From contig CM074864.1 in NCBI GenBank assembly GCA_037501455.1, forward strand, positions 28,948,001-29,012,000: DNA of 64,000 nt. The letters run 5' to 3'. The position numbers were made by a program, and so were the translations under genes. Positions 46,991-58,379 of this stretch are shown piece by piece (position 1 is the first letter of the stretch; each line of letters begins with the position of its first letter). Under the pieces are notes generated by a model. It was not told the DNA's origin and searched no databases. It was given only the letters and a program-made list of their open reading frames with translations. Source of the DNA: Lantana camara. Its lineage: Eukaryota > Streptophyta > Magnoliopsida > Lamiales > Verbenaceae.

Positions 46991-47413
46991 ATCGACAAGG
47001 AAGGGCCATTCCGTTTAGGTTCCCCTTACCTTGAAGATGCTTTATCGTGTTCTTGCAGGTACATGCTAGACAGGAATCGAGCTGAGTCGAGTCCTCACAT
47101 TCGAGCCCCGTAAGGTGTATTTATTTATTTGTTTATCATTTCCAAGGAATTATTGTCAAAACTACTTGTTATGTATTTAGGAGATGATAATGTATTGATA
47201 TGTAAAACCCATGTGTAAATTACTTGATAAATGGTCGATAATATATTATGCTTCCGCTTTATTCTATTACATGTATAAATTAGTCCCGTCTAGCTAGTTG
47301 ATCTCTTTGCACTGTCACCCGTTCGCTGCAGGTTGATTCATGTACGGACCACCCACTTTGTATGTGGATCGACCTGTAGTGCGGGGGTGTGGCATCCTTA
47401 CGTGTTGGGGTGC

Positions 47414-47445
<32 letters not shown>

Positions 47446-47825
47446 TTATGTGTGTGTGTGTGTGTTATATATATATATGTTAATTAAGATGAAGTTTTGT
47501 GATCTTGCCTAATAACTTGAACTCTTATGTGAATATGTATGAATACAAGATGAGCTATAACTTGTATGATTGATTGTTGGAAATTCTTTGAGTAAGAATG
47601 TGTATATATGAATATGTGCATATATGTGTATATATATAGGTGTGTATATGAATATGGGTTTATGAAATTTGATGATTTAATTCATGAATTTATGAGTGAT
47701 ATGTGTATATATGTTGTAGTTGGTTGTTGTTGTGTGATTTTGGATGAAATGGGAGCTCCTTTGGCCTTCTTAAAGCTATCTTTCGTCACCCCCTTGTTTC
47801 TTCTCGGTTTTCAACTGAAAACCCT

Positions 47826-47947
47826 CTACCCGGGCGGGTAAATTCATGAAGAAAAACTACCCGGGCGGGTAGAGCTTGTGCAGAAAGTTTCCGCACAAGT
47901 TTTCCCCGGCCAGGTAGATTTTGCCTTGTATTTTTCCCAGCCGGGTA
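47826..47947. repeat. paired-dyad array in LTR A (arm CTACCC)
   Basis: Dyads are centred at 47833.5, 47864.5, 47909.5 and 47940.5: again 31, 45 and 31 bp. The hairpin at 47875-47899 has one mismatch and its centre 47887 is again 22.5 bp from both neighbours. Confidence 0.9.
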
Positions 47948-49672
47948 CTCCCTCATTCGAACTCCGAATGACCTGATTTTTGAGCCGTTGGAAACCTCTT
48001 GAGGTCTAATAAGACCTCCAATTGGAATCACCTTAATATCTTTTCTCATTTCTAAGTTATGATCATTTGAAAATTGTGTCGCTACTTCGCCAAAACACTG
48101 CATTCACCCAACTTCGGACCTTCGCCATTTTCACCTCGTTTGAACTATGATTCATGCCATACATCCTTGGATAGGCCTATGTGTCTAGTTTCATTCGAAA
48201 AATCAATTCCAAATTCTACAACTCAAGATATTTCCATTTTCCTACAGCTTGTGCAATTTCGATTATTGTCAACTTTTACCGAACTTTGCCTAAACCTCCC
48301 TTCTTGCATTCCTTTCACTCCCTTGGCTCCCGTATGTGAATTTTATGAATTGTATGCATGATTAGTTGATAATATATGATATTTTTGATTATTTATTCTA
48401 ATTTTAGGGTTTCTTTGATAAGTGTAAATGTGACTTGAATACCTGAACGTTTAAATGACACGTTTGAAGCTTTCTTGTATCCTCTTGCCTCTATAATTAT
48501 TGTATGCATTGTAAACATGTTAAAATGTGTAATATGATGATAGTTTGAAGATTTTGGCTCGATTTGATATGATTCATGAAAGATATGGAATGAATGAATA
48601 TGAACCCTTCATATATTGAACGTTTTGAATGAATTACTTGGTTATATGACATCATAACATGAGTTATGCTCTTTATGCATCTCATATCATGTAGATCATA
48701 TGCCGTGCGTCCATGTGGTTTCATATTGAGTCAATTCTCATGAGTACACATTGTTCCCTTTCTTGTACAGTTCATCTCCAGGGCGGAGATATCGTGATCA
48801 TTAAGCACATGGCCTAGCTTGTATCCTTGTATTGTCGTCTTCCAGGTGACGGTGTTTTCGTTCTAGTTACATATTAAACCCAACAACCTTATGTGACAAG
48901 CTTTGGCCAAAACCTTATGTTTATATATATATATGTTACTTTTAAAGTAGAGTCATCGAGTAAACCCTTTTCTAATGAAATATAAAATATGTTATGTTTC
49001 TTATGAATCAAATGTTTTGGCGAGAGTATGATTATGAACATGATTATGAATGCACAGGCCCAGGGACTTAGTGCAAGTGGCTATCCGGGGAGGCAAGGGC
49101 CGACGGTGATCCCTTGTACTAGTCCCACCACATTTACGGTGATACCAGCCCTCGTTAGGAGGTTTAGCGGGGAATGGGAGCTGAGTGCCTTTGGGGGATT
49201 CATGTACCCCCATTGGCCTATGTATGGACCGATGGTCGGGTCTTGCTAACCCGTCCACCACCCGGAGGAAGAAGGTTGGAACTTATTTTCATGATTATGA
49301 TTATGTTATGAGTGTTATGCACCGTGCGGGAAGGCCGGGACACGGATTGCCCAAACGACTATGTCTTATGTTTTGATTTATGATCTGTGTGTATTATAAT
49401 ATATTGCATGATCACATATTTAAGGTATTAATGATATTTTTCGTACACGGTCGGAGTTTGGTTGGAGATAATGCACGCTCACTCGCCGAGCCTTATATTT
49501 ATCTATGAATTATGAACTTAATGAATTTAATATGATTAGTTATAATGTCCGAGTATTGCTTAGTTATTCTCTTGCCCTCTTGGGAACTAACTTTAAATAA
49601 AACCTTGCTCGGGATTTATGACTTGCATGTGCATGTTTTTTTTATATATATGTATCGCTCTTGCTCACTCAG

Positions 49673-52600
49673 TGTAACGCCCGAGCGCGAGACGTCACAT
49701 CCCCCGCACCATGACCCGACCCGTATACGAAATGGATTTCCATACATGTGCCGAATCATAGCGAACGGAGACAAACACACTCGCTAAGCCAGGCGGGACT
49801 AACCTATAACTTAAACCCCAACCACAACAACCACAACAATCAGAGCAAAGGAAACGCGGAAGCAATAATTCATATATTATATATTGAGCTAGAGCTCTAG
49901 GTACCAACATGTATTCCATATATGTTGAGCTATACGCTCTATGTACCAATAATTCAAGTAAGATACATATAGGTACCATATTCATGTACGCTCCATACAT
50001 ACAAAATCCAAAATGAACAAAATGTAATCAAATGCGTGTAAAGGAAAGGCTAGACACTATGCAAGACTCTCCTCCCGACTTGCATCCTGCCTAGCATCCC
50101 CTTCCTGCAAAAACAACTGAAACAACTCCGGGTTCAGTCTTAGACAGACTGGTGGGTATAAAAAGATAGGCGTAATATCAATATATCGCAGAATTAAAAC
50201 ATATACATGCAAGTTATAATCCTTATTCGAGATTTAAAATCCTTTTTCCCAAGTGGGAAGTAAATAAGATACAACGAATAGGATTATAACTGTTCATTTC
50301 ATTCATTAGGTCATTAGTGGCCCGGCGAGAGGGCGTGCATTATCTCTAACCACCACCTCGTGTAATTCATTAATCATTCATTCATTCATTCATTCATGCA
50401 TTCATTCTTTCGTGCACATTCATAGATCATTCATTCGATCATTCATATACTCCTTTTTCCTCCGGGTAGGGAACGGGTTTGCAAGGCCCGAACCCTCATT
50501 CATTAATGCTAGAGGGGTACATGAATCCCCAAAAGCGCGGGTCCCCTTTCGTTCACTAATCTCCTAGTGAAGTCCAGGTTGCCGAAATTGTTGGAACTAG
50601 TATAAATGGATTCCCGTCAGCCCAAGCTTCCCCGGTTCACCACTACACTAAGTCCCGGGCCCCCATTCATTGTGATCACTCAATCATCACTCGCCAAAAC
50701 ATTTTGGTAGGATAGTCATAATAAAAGGCTTTCGTTTAAAACATTGCTCATTAAAAACTTGGTATGAATACCTATATAGGATTTTGGCTAAAATCTTGCA
50801 CATTAGGTATTCGGGTCATATTATTACCTAATAGAAGAAAAACCCACCTGGTAGACAAAAAGAACCTGACAAAAGACCTCACTGCTCAACCTCGTCACCC
50901 ACTGGACCAAGACCTGTGTGACAAAGGTAGTGTGAGACTCAATCATGACCACATTAGACGCTCGGCTAAAAAAATGACATGCTATGGAATGCTCAAAATG
51001 CGATAATATGTTCAATTATGGTCATGAATGTCATAGAATCCAATTAAACACATAATTCAACAAGTTTCGTTCATTATACGATAAAACCTTATTCAATCTC
51101 GATCACATCGTTCATACTTTCATACTTTCATTCATAAGGTTATCAATATAATATATCAATCATAAAACATAGCTTTAATAAACTCACATTGCATACAATT
51201 CACAAATACGAGTAATAAACGTAAAACAAGCAATAAAAGAGTTCCCCCAAAGCTGCCATTTCAAATGACACGGCTGTGTTGAGTCTTCAAAGAAAACGGA
51301 CACGGCCGTGTCCGAGGTTTAAAATCCAAAAATTTAAAGTCGAGGGCTTGACACGGCCGTGTTGAGTTTTCAAAGGAATTGGACACGGCCGTGTCCGAGA
51401 TTAAATTCAGAAAAAAAAAATCAAAGTCGAGAGCCCAACACGGCCGTGTCCATTTTCAGTTCAAAGCTGACACGGCCGTGTCAGCTCATCGTCGTCGAAA
51501 AAAAACAGAGCAGAAACTCTGTTTTCTGCGTGAGAAAAGCTTTAAAAGCAGGGCAGCCACAAGGAAGCTCATTTACCACACTAAGACATGCTCTCAAGCC
51601 ACAAAACTCAAGTATATCATGCAATCCAATTATATATGTAAGAATTCACACATAAAGTTGGCAAAAGATCACTCAATATCAAGCTTTCATCCATGGAAGC
51701 TTCAAGCTCCATCAATGACCCATCATGTAATACACAACCAACATGAAATCCAAGCATATAAAAATGATAAGGAAGTTACAAGGATCATTTTTCATGCATC
51801 AACTATCATTTAAAACCAAGGAAAGACATGGAACCAAGAATTCATATTATTTGGTCATATTCAAGCTTTATCTCATAACACATGCTTCTCCAACTCAAAT
51901 CAAGATGCAATCGGGAGAAAATAGAGAGGAGAATGAGGGAAAAACAATCCATAGCTTACCTTGGAAGAAGATGGAAGATTGGTTAATCTTGAGCTCAAAG
52001 TTAGTTTGATCAAACAAGGGTTTTCTTGGAGCTTTTCTTGGTCTCTTGAGGAGCTGCTGCTAATCGATGAAAAGGGAAGCATAAGGAAGGAATGAGAAGC
52101 TATCTCTAATAGCTAGAATCATTCGGGTAGGAGCCGGTTCGATCCAAGTCCGATTCGGTTAAGAAAATGGTTCAAAACAAGTTATAAAATCGAGGTTAGG
52201 GAAAAGTTCGATGTCGAAGGTTTAAACGGTATCAAAGAAGTATGAGGTCAAGTTTAATGGATAGGTAACGTTGAAACAAGTTCAACGCCGGTTACGGATC
52301 TCGATTTCGAGGTCCGGAGCTCAAGATATCGCGAAAACCGTTCAGGGTTGCCTATATACAAATAGGTCCCTAAACTTTCAAAAAGTGGCAATTAAGCCCA
52401 AACCCAATTTCCAATTGAGTCCAAAACATTCAAATAAGTTACAATCAAGTCCACGGATTGCACGAAACATATAATTTCATTCAATTAACACCGAATTCAT
52501 GAAATTCACATTCTCACAAATTCATTCATATATTCATAACTCAAATTAAAGTTCATATAAAATTTAAACAATTAAATCAAATTAGAAACGAATTCAATTA

Positions 52601-52684
52601 GTAAAACAAAATATAAAATCATATAATTAAATGTAAATGCCCACGTAACTCTTACCTGCACGTGTGAAAACACGGGGCGTTACA
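49673..52684 (-). repeat. 3' LTR of element C
   Basis: 3012 bp, TGTAACGCCC at the left edge and GGGCGTTACA at the right, next to the polypurine tract. It contains a CATT short repeat (about 50376-50412), the dyad array (51267-51486), and a splice-donor-like AGGTAAG on the minus strand at 52657-52651. A 101-codon frame at 49695-50000 recurs at 57448-57753 only because it lies in both LTRs. Confidence 0.93.
51267..51486. repeat. paired-dyad array in LTR C (arm GGACAC)
   Basis: Six dyads are centred at 51273.5, 51305.5, 51356.5, 51388.5, 51443.5 and 51475.5. Spacings are 32, 51, 32, 55 and 32 bp. Core GGCC in five of six (GGCT in the first). Two copies are perfect over 18 bp or more (51297-51314 and 51465-51486). 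Confidence 0.95.
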
Positions 52685-52698
52685 ACCTCTCCCCCTTA
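52685..52698 (-). other. polypurine tract of element C
   Basis: The minus strand reads TTAAGGGGGAGAGGT directly before the 3' LTR. It primes plus-strand DNA synthesis. Confidence 0.9.
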
Positions 52699-52718
52699 AA
52701 GAGAATCCGTCCTCGGAT

Positions 52719-53384
52719 TCATTGCTCAGTCGGAAACAACTCGGGATAGAACTTCTTCATTTTCTCTTCCGTTTCCCACGTGGCTTCTTCCGTCTTATCA
52801 CTTCGCCATAACACTTTCACCAAGGGAAAACGTCTATTTCGAAGTTCTTGAAATTTCCGATCCAGAATCTTAACTGGTTTCTGAATAAAAGTGAGATTCG
52901 GTTCAAGCTCCACTTCTTCAATCGGTATGATCACTGATTCATCGGGGTAGTACTTTCGAAGTTGTGATACATGGAAGACATTGTGAATACCCGTTAAACT
53001 CGGAGGCAAATCCAATCTATAAGCTGTATCTCCGATTCTCTCCAAAATCTCATAACGTCCCAAATATCGGGGATTCAACTTTCCTCCTTTTCCAATTCGG
53101 GTAAATCCTTTCCGAGGTGAAGCTTTCAAGAACACTCTATCCCCAATTTCAAATTCAAGATCTTTCCTTCGCTTATCTGCATAACTTTTCTGTCGATCCT
53201 GAGCTGCTTTCATTCGTTGTCGGATAATCTGAACTTTTTCAATAGCATCCTGAATCGCTTTGGAAGGTTTATCTTTCCTCTCACCTTTTTGTACCCCTTC
53301 TTGCTTACTCCACTTCCATTCCTCCAAATCGAAAAACAACGGGGATCGGCACTTCCTTCCATAAAGAAATTCATACGGTGCCAT
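52719..53384 (-). pseudogene. element C integrase C-terminus with chromodomain-like tail
   Basis: 221 codons on the minus strand, beginning MAPYEFLYGRKCRSPL, which is the end of the integrase core. A basic helix with QKSYADKRRKDLEF and the barrel motif YLGRYEILERIGDTAYRL follow. From about residue 167 (KILDRKFQELRNRRFP to TWETEEKMKKFYP) comes a chromodomain-like segment of chromovirus type. In the family this tail directs integration toward particular chromatin. It is separated from the upstream integrase core by a shift and a TAA stop between 53384 and 53530. The normal terminal stop is 20-odd bases before the polypurine tract. Confidence 0.88.
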
Positions 53385-53500
53385 TTCTATCGAAGCTTGA
53401 TAACTGTTATTTTAGGCAAACTCAATTAAGGGCAATTGTTCATTCCATGAACTCGAGAAATCCAACGCACACGCCCTTAACATATCCTCAAGATATCTGA

Positions 53501-54682
53501 TTAACCTTTCAGATTGCCCGTCAGTCTGTGGATGAAAGCTGTACTGAATCGGAGTTTAGTCCCCAGACACTTCTGTAACTCTTGCCAAAACTTGGAAGTG
53601 AATCTTGGATCCCTGTCTGAAACAATGCTAGCTGGCACTCCATGTAACCGAACGATCTCATCACAATACCTCTTAGCCAACTTACCTATCTTATCTGACA
53701 TCCGAACTGCAAGAAAATGCACTGATTTGGTTAACCTGTCCACGATTACCCAAATTCCATCGAATCCACCCTTCACTCTAGGTAAACCCGATACAAAATC
53801 CATTGCTATCTGTTCCCATTTCCATTCGGGAATAGGTAGTGGCTGTAACAATCCTGACAGCTTCCGATGTTCAGCTTTCACTAATTGACAAGTCAGACAA
53901 TGCTTCACGCAATTCACCACATCTCTCTTCAACCCGATCCACCAATAATACTGTTTCAAGTCCCGATACATCTTGTTTCCACCAGGATGTACCGAATACA
54001 CAGTTTTATGAGCTTCATCCAAAATAGCTCTTCTCAATTCTGTTGGAACTACCACTCTGTTCTTAAACCGAAAGATTCCCGTATCATCGAATCCAAACGG
54101 ACACTCAGAGTCTGATCGAGCCTTTTTAACCAACTTCTGAATCTCAACATCCGTCCGTTGTGCCTCAAATATCTGTTGCCTTAACTCTGGACGTACTGAG
54201 ATGTTACCAATACGAGCCTTTATCTTAACCAACTCCATTGGTGGTCCAATATTTACCTTCAAATTGGATACATTAGCCTTCCTGCTCAATGCATCCGCGA
54301 CCACGTTAGCTTTGCCTGGGTGACACTTAGTCACACAATCATAGTCCTCGAGAGTCTCCATCCATCTTCGTTGCCTTCTATTCAACTCTTTCTGAGAGAA
54401 TAAGTACTGAAGACTCTTGTGATCGGTGAAAATTTCAAAAGAAGTTCCATACAAATAATGTCTCCACTTCCCTAAGGCGAAAATCACCGCTGCAAGCTCA
54501 AGGTCGTGAGTGGGATAATTCTTCTCATGCTCTTTCAATTTCCTAGAGGCATAAGTAATTACTCTCCCGTTCTGCATCAAAACACAACCTAAGCCTTCAT
54601 GGGAAGCATCCGTATACACCATAAACCCTTCAATACCATCCGGTAGTGCAAGTATCGGTGCAGAAGTTAACTTATCTTTCAA
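53501..54682 (-). pseudogene. element C RNase H and integrase core
   Basis: 393 codons. RNase H comes first: [10 protein letters not shown], then [10 protein letters not shown] and [11 protein letters not shown] hold the acidic residues. A linker follows, then the integrase zinc-binding segment ([12 protein letters not shown]... CVKHCLTCQ). The core has AMDFVSGLP and [11 protein letters not shown] with two catalytic aspartates. The frame is lost just after STAF near 53519, where one base is missing, so the third acidic residue region is out of frame. A TAG at about 54683-54685 separates this part from the RT upstream. Confidence 0.9.
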
Positions 54683-54685
54683 AAT

Positions 54686-55591
54686 CTAAAAACTAGCCTC
54701 ACACTTCTCATCCCATTTAAACTGAACCTCCTTCTTGGTTAATCGGGTCAATGGAGCAGCAATCTTAGAAAAATCTTTAACAAATCTTCGGTAATAACCC
54801 GCTAAACCCAAGAAACTTCGGATCTCAGAAACATTCTTAGGACTCTGCCACTTAGAAACTGCCTCTACTTTCGAAGGATCCACTTCTAACCCTTTGCTCG
54901 AAATAATATGTCCCAAGAAACTCACCCTGTCAATCCAAAACTCGCATTTACTGAATTTTGCATAAAGCGGATTATCTCTTAGAGTCTCCAACACCAATCT
55001 CAAATGCCGAGCATGATCCTCTTCTGACCTTGAGTATACCAAAATATCATCAATGAAGATCACAACAAACTTATCCAAATACGGCCGAAAAATCCGATGC
55101 ATCATGTCCATAAAAGCTGCCGGCGCGTTAGTTAATCCAAACGGCATCACCACGAATTCATAATGTCCATACCGGGTATTAAATCCTGTCTTAGGAATAT
55201 CTTCCTCCTTGATCTTTAACTGATAATATCCCTGCCTTAAATCGAGCTTAGAATACACTCTTGACCCTTGTAGCATATCAAACAAATCCTCTATATTAGG
55301 CAATGGATATTTATTCTTTACAGTCATCCAATTCAACTCCCTGTAGTCAATGCACATCCTTAAAGTTCCATCTTTCTTCTTAACACAGAGAACTGGCGCG
55401 CCCCACCGAGATGAACTCGGTCGAATATATCCATTCTTAAGAAGTTCTTCCAGCTGAACTTTTAACTCCTGTAACTCTGCCGGTGCCATCCTGTAAGGAG
55501 TCTTAGAATAAGGTTCAGATCCCGGATATAAGTCTATTACAAATTCGATCTCTCGATCCGGAGGCAAAGAACCTAAAACTTCAGGAAACAC
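54686..55591 (-). pseudogene. element C reverse transcriptase
   Basis: 301 codons with the Ty3/Gypsy RT motifs in order: [39 protein letters not shown] (about residue 115), [15 protein letters not shown] and the catalytic FIDDILVYS (about 179-187), then [15 protein letters not shown]. All catalytic residues are present. It is bounded by TAG stops on both sides (about 55592-55594 upstream, 54683-54685 downstream) in the same frame as its neighbours, so the breaks are point nonsense changes and not shifts. Confidence 0.93.
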
Positions 55592-57214
55592 CTATGGATA
55601 TTCCTTCACCACTTCTGTCTCTTCCAACTTTGCCTGATCTTTCGGCTTATTCAAGATATAGGCAATAAATCCCGTTGCCCCATTCCTTATCAACTTGTGA
55701 GCTTCCGTTAACGACAAAAGAGGAGCAATCTCTGATTCTTTCCCTACCACTACTTCTTCTCCCAACTTAACTGTCTTGGTGAAACAATCAACCGTGGCAT
55801 GGTACCGAAACAACCAATCCATTCCCAGAATCACCCCATATCTGTTCATCGGCATTACCACCAAATCTGCCTGATATTCTCGGCCTTTAAACCCAAACAC
55901 GCAATCTCTGACCACCCGATCCGTCTCAAGACTTCCACCCAACGGCGAACTCACCACATAACAAACATTCAAACTCATAACAGGCAAACACAAAGTATCA
56001 ACTAATTTGCAAGAAATAAAAGAATGAGTAGCGCCAGGGTCAAATAATGCATGTATGTTCGTGTTATGGATGCATATCGTACCTTCCACCATAGCATTGG
56101 GATTGGCTTCTACATTTTGCTCTTCACCCGCAAGAGCATATGCACGAGCTGGGATCATCGGCCTCTGAACTCCCGGTTGGTAGCCTGGAGTCTTGTTTGG
56201 ACAAGTATTAGCCATATGTGTCGTTTTCCCACAAATCAGACACTGTCCCAACCTCCTTCGGCAAGTGTTGTAGGTGTGAGTCGGGCCTCCACAAAATAGA
56301 CATGGTGACCTATCATGCCGAGGATCAGAAATAGCTGGAGGTGCTTGTGGCTTCGGCGGTGCAGCTCCTGTAGGTCGAAACCTCTTGTTTTGCCCTTGAA
56401 ATGGCTGAGGAGGAGATATCGTAGGCCATTTTCCTTTTCCAAACCCCGATCCTTGTCCTATTTGCATTCGAGGTATGGGGTCCTTTTTCTTGTACTCCTC
56501 TTCCAATACCAAAGCCCTTTGTACAGTGTCAACGAAAGACTCGAAATTATGGCCTGCATGCCCATGTCGGAGATCCTGTCTCAATCCTGCTATGAACTTC
56601 TTTGCCTTTCTCTTTTCATCCCGTGTAATGTGAGGTGCATACTTGCCAAGCCTGTTGAAAAGAGAAATATATTGAGCCACCGTTCGAGTCCCTTGCTTTA
56701 AATCCATAAATTCTTGTTCTTTCCTTTCTCGAACGACTTCAGGAACAAAGGCTTCTCTAAACTCCCTTACAAACACTTCCCAAGTAACTTCTTCCCCTTC
56801 CACTTCAAGCTTCTCTCTAGTACGTTCCCACCAATCGTATGCTTCTCCATCCAATTGAAAAATAGCAAACTGGGCCTTTTCTTGAGGTGTGAATTGTTTA
56901 ACATTAAAAATCCTCTCAATCCTTGTGAGCCATCCTTCAGATATTGCATCATCAACAGAACCCGAAAACCTTGGAGGGTTATAGCTAAAAAACAACCCAT
57001 GATGATCTCTCGGGTTATTATGAGGAGGTGCTTGATGTTCAGCTTGCGGTTGCCCTGGAGGATCCTGAGCCCTTCTATGTTCCACGTAGTTATATACCGC
57101 TTCCATAAAGTGCTCCATATTCATAGGCGGTTGTGGAGGATTAGGAGAACGATCTCTATGATGATGATGACCCGGAGACCTTTCCCGATGTCTTCTCGGA
57201 GACATCCTGTTCAC
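55592..57214 (-). pseudogene. element C gag and protease
   Basis: 540 codons open from ATG 57214. An N-terminal basic histidine/proline-rich region is followed by the retrotransposon gag domain (about 75-235; AYDWWERTRE, FRQ/EFREAF-type). Two CCHC zinc knuckles (CLFCGGPTHTYNTC and CLICGKTTHMANTC, about 305-340) bind RNA. The aspartic protease motif FDPGATHSFI is near residue 391-400. The frame ends at a TAG between protease and RT. Confidence 0.92.
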
Positions 57215-57403
57215 TCAAACACTAACATGCGTGCTAATTTTAGTTCATGCGTGACAATGCAATAAATTCATTCAATCATTCAAGTCAAGAATCAAAACAC
57301 CTAATCATATAAAAATGCAAATGCTCCAAATTAACAAGTAATTCCTACAGCCGAACGACCTACTGACTCAACACGACACTAGAACCCTGGTTTTGCAACC
57401 CTG

Positions 57404-57416
57404 GGCTCTGATACCA
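57404..57416 (-). other. primer-binding site of element C
   Basis: The minus strand reads TGGTATCAGAGCC, about ten bases from the 5' LTR edge at 57426. It is of the initiator tRNA-Met type, as usual for chromoviruses. Confidence 0.9.
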
Positions 57417-58189
57417 CTCAAAGGATGTAACTCCCGAGCGCGAGACGTCACATCCCCCGCACCATGACCCGACCCGTATACGAAATAGATTTCCATACAC
57501 GTGCCGAATCATAGCGAACAGAGACAAACACACTCGCTAAGCCAGGCAGGACTAACCTATAACTTAAACCCCAACAACAACAACCACAACAATCAGAGCA
57601 AAGGAAACGCGGAAGCAATAATTCATATATTATATATTGAGCTAGAGCTCTAGGTACCAACATGTATTCCATATATGTTGAGCTATACGCTCTATGTACC
57701 AATAATTCAAGTAAGATACATATAGGTACCATATTCATGTACGCTCCATACATACAAAATCCAAAATGAACAAAATGTAATCAAATGCGTGTAAAGGAAA
57801 GGCTAGACACTATGCAAGACTCTCCTCCCGACTTGCATCCTGCCTAGCATCCCCTTCCTGCAAAAACAACTGAAACAACTCCGGGTTCAGTCTTAGACAG
57901 ACTGGTGGGTATAAAAAGATAGGCGTAATATCAATATATCGCGGAATTGAAACACATACATGCCAGTTATAATCCTTATTCGAGGTTTAGAATCCTTTTT
58001 CCCAAGTGGGAAGTAAATAAGATACAACGAATAAGATTATAACCGTTCATTTCATTCATTAGGTCATTAGTGGCCTGGCGAGAGGGCGTGCATTATCTCC
58101 AACCACCACCTCGTGTAATTCATTAATCATTCATTCATTCATTCGTTCATGCATTCATTCTTTTGTGCACATTCATAGATCATTCATTC

Positions 58190-58194
58190 GATCA
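58190..58194. other. target-site duplication of Copia D, left copy
   Basis: GATCA, repeated at 63150-63154. The uninterrupted site is seen in the other LTR of C at about 50429-50433. Confidence 0.95.
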
Positions 58195-58367
58195 TGTTGA
58201 TTTGAGAGAATTAACATAGTGGAAGAGGTAATTGATTTTATTGCATTGAACCCATATGATTACACAAGAGATACATATAGGGCAAAGATGACTAAATTAA
58301 AGGAAGCAGGATCCCATGATTACGAGATATCATATCCTTTCCTAATTTATACTTGCAATAGTCAACA
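58195..58367 (-). repeat. 3' LTR of Copia D
   Basis: 173 bp, TGTTGATTTGAGAG to AGTCAACA. No TATA box is identified with confidence in so short an LTR. Confidence 0.94.
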
Positions 58368-58379
58368 CTCCCCCTCAAG

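Larger units (their letters stand above)
45198..47417 (+). mobile_element. solo LTR B, Gypsy type
   Basis: 2220 bp from TGTAACGTCCC to GGGGTGCTACA, with TATAT on both sides (uninformative inside a TA repeat). No internal region or PBS is present. It resembles LTR A over the array region (45950-46110 against 47800-47960), so A and B are related families. It contains a 91-bp tandem duplication and a repeated GCAAAGCAATGCG phrase (about 46672, 46732 and 46772). Confidence 0.88.
44515..49672 (+). mobile_element. LTR A, Gypsy type, interrupted by solo LTR B, truncated by C
   Basis: Starts TGTAACGCCCCGAC in the Athila gag, with candidate target bases TACCA at 44510-44514. It has an AGGTATG motif at 44542-44548. 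The LTR runs 44515-45197, is split by B within a TA repeat, continues from 47418, and is split again by element C at 49673. It carries its own dyad array (47826-47947). Its right end is not in the window, so solo versus full element cannot be told. No gene is seen. Confidence 0.75.

Noticed and set aside
49695..50000. 101-codon minus frame, recurring at 57448-57753
   Set aside because: Present twice only because it is in both LTRs of element C; no known domain.
42862..51486. CRISPR-like arrays (short palindromic repeats with spacers)
   Set aside because: Units are 16-24 bp dyads with irregular but family-fixed spacing inside plant LTRs, no cas genes, and spacers are themselves similar.
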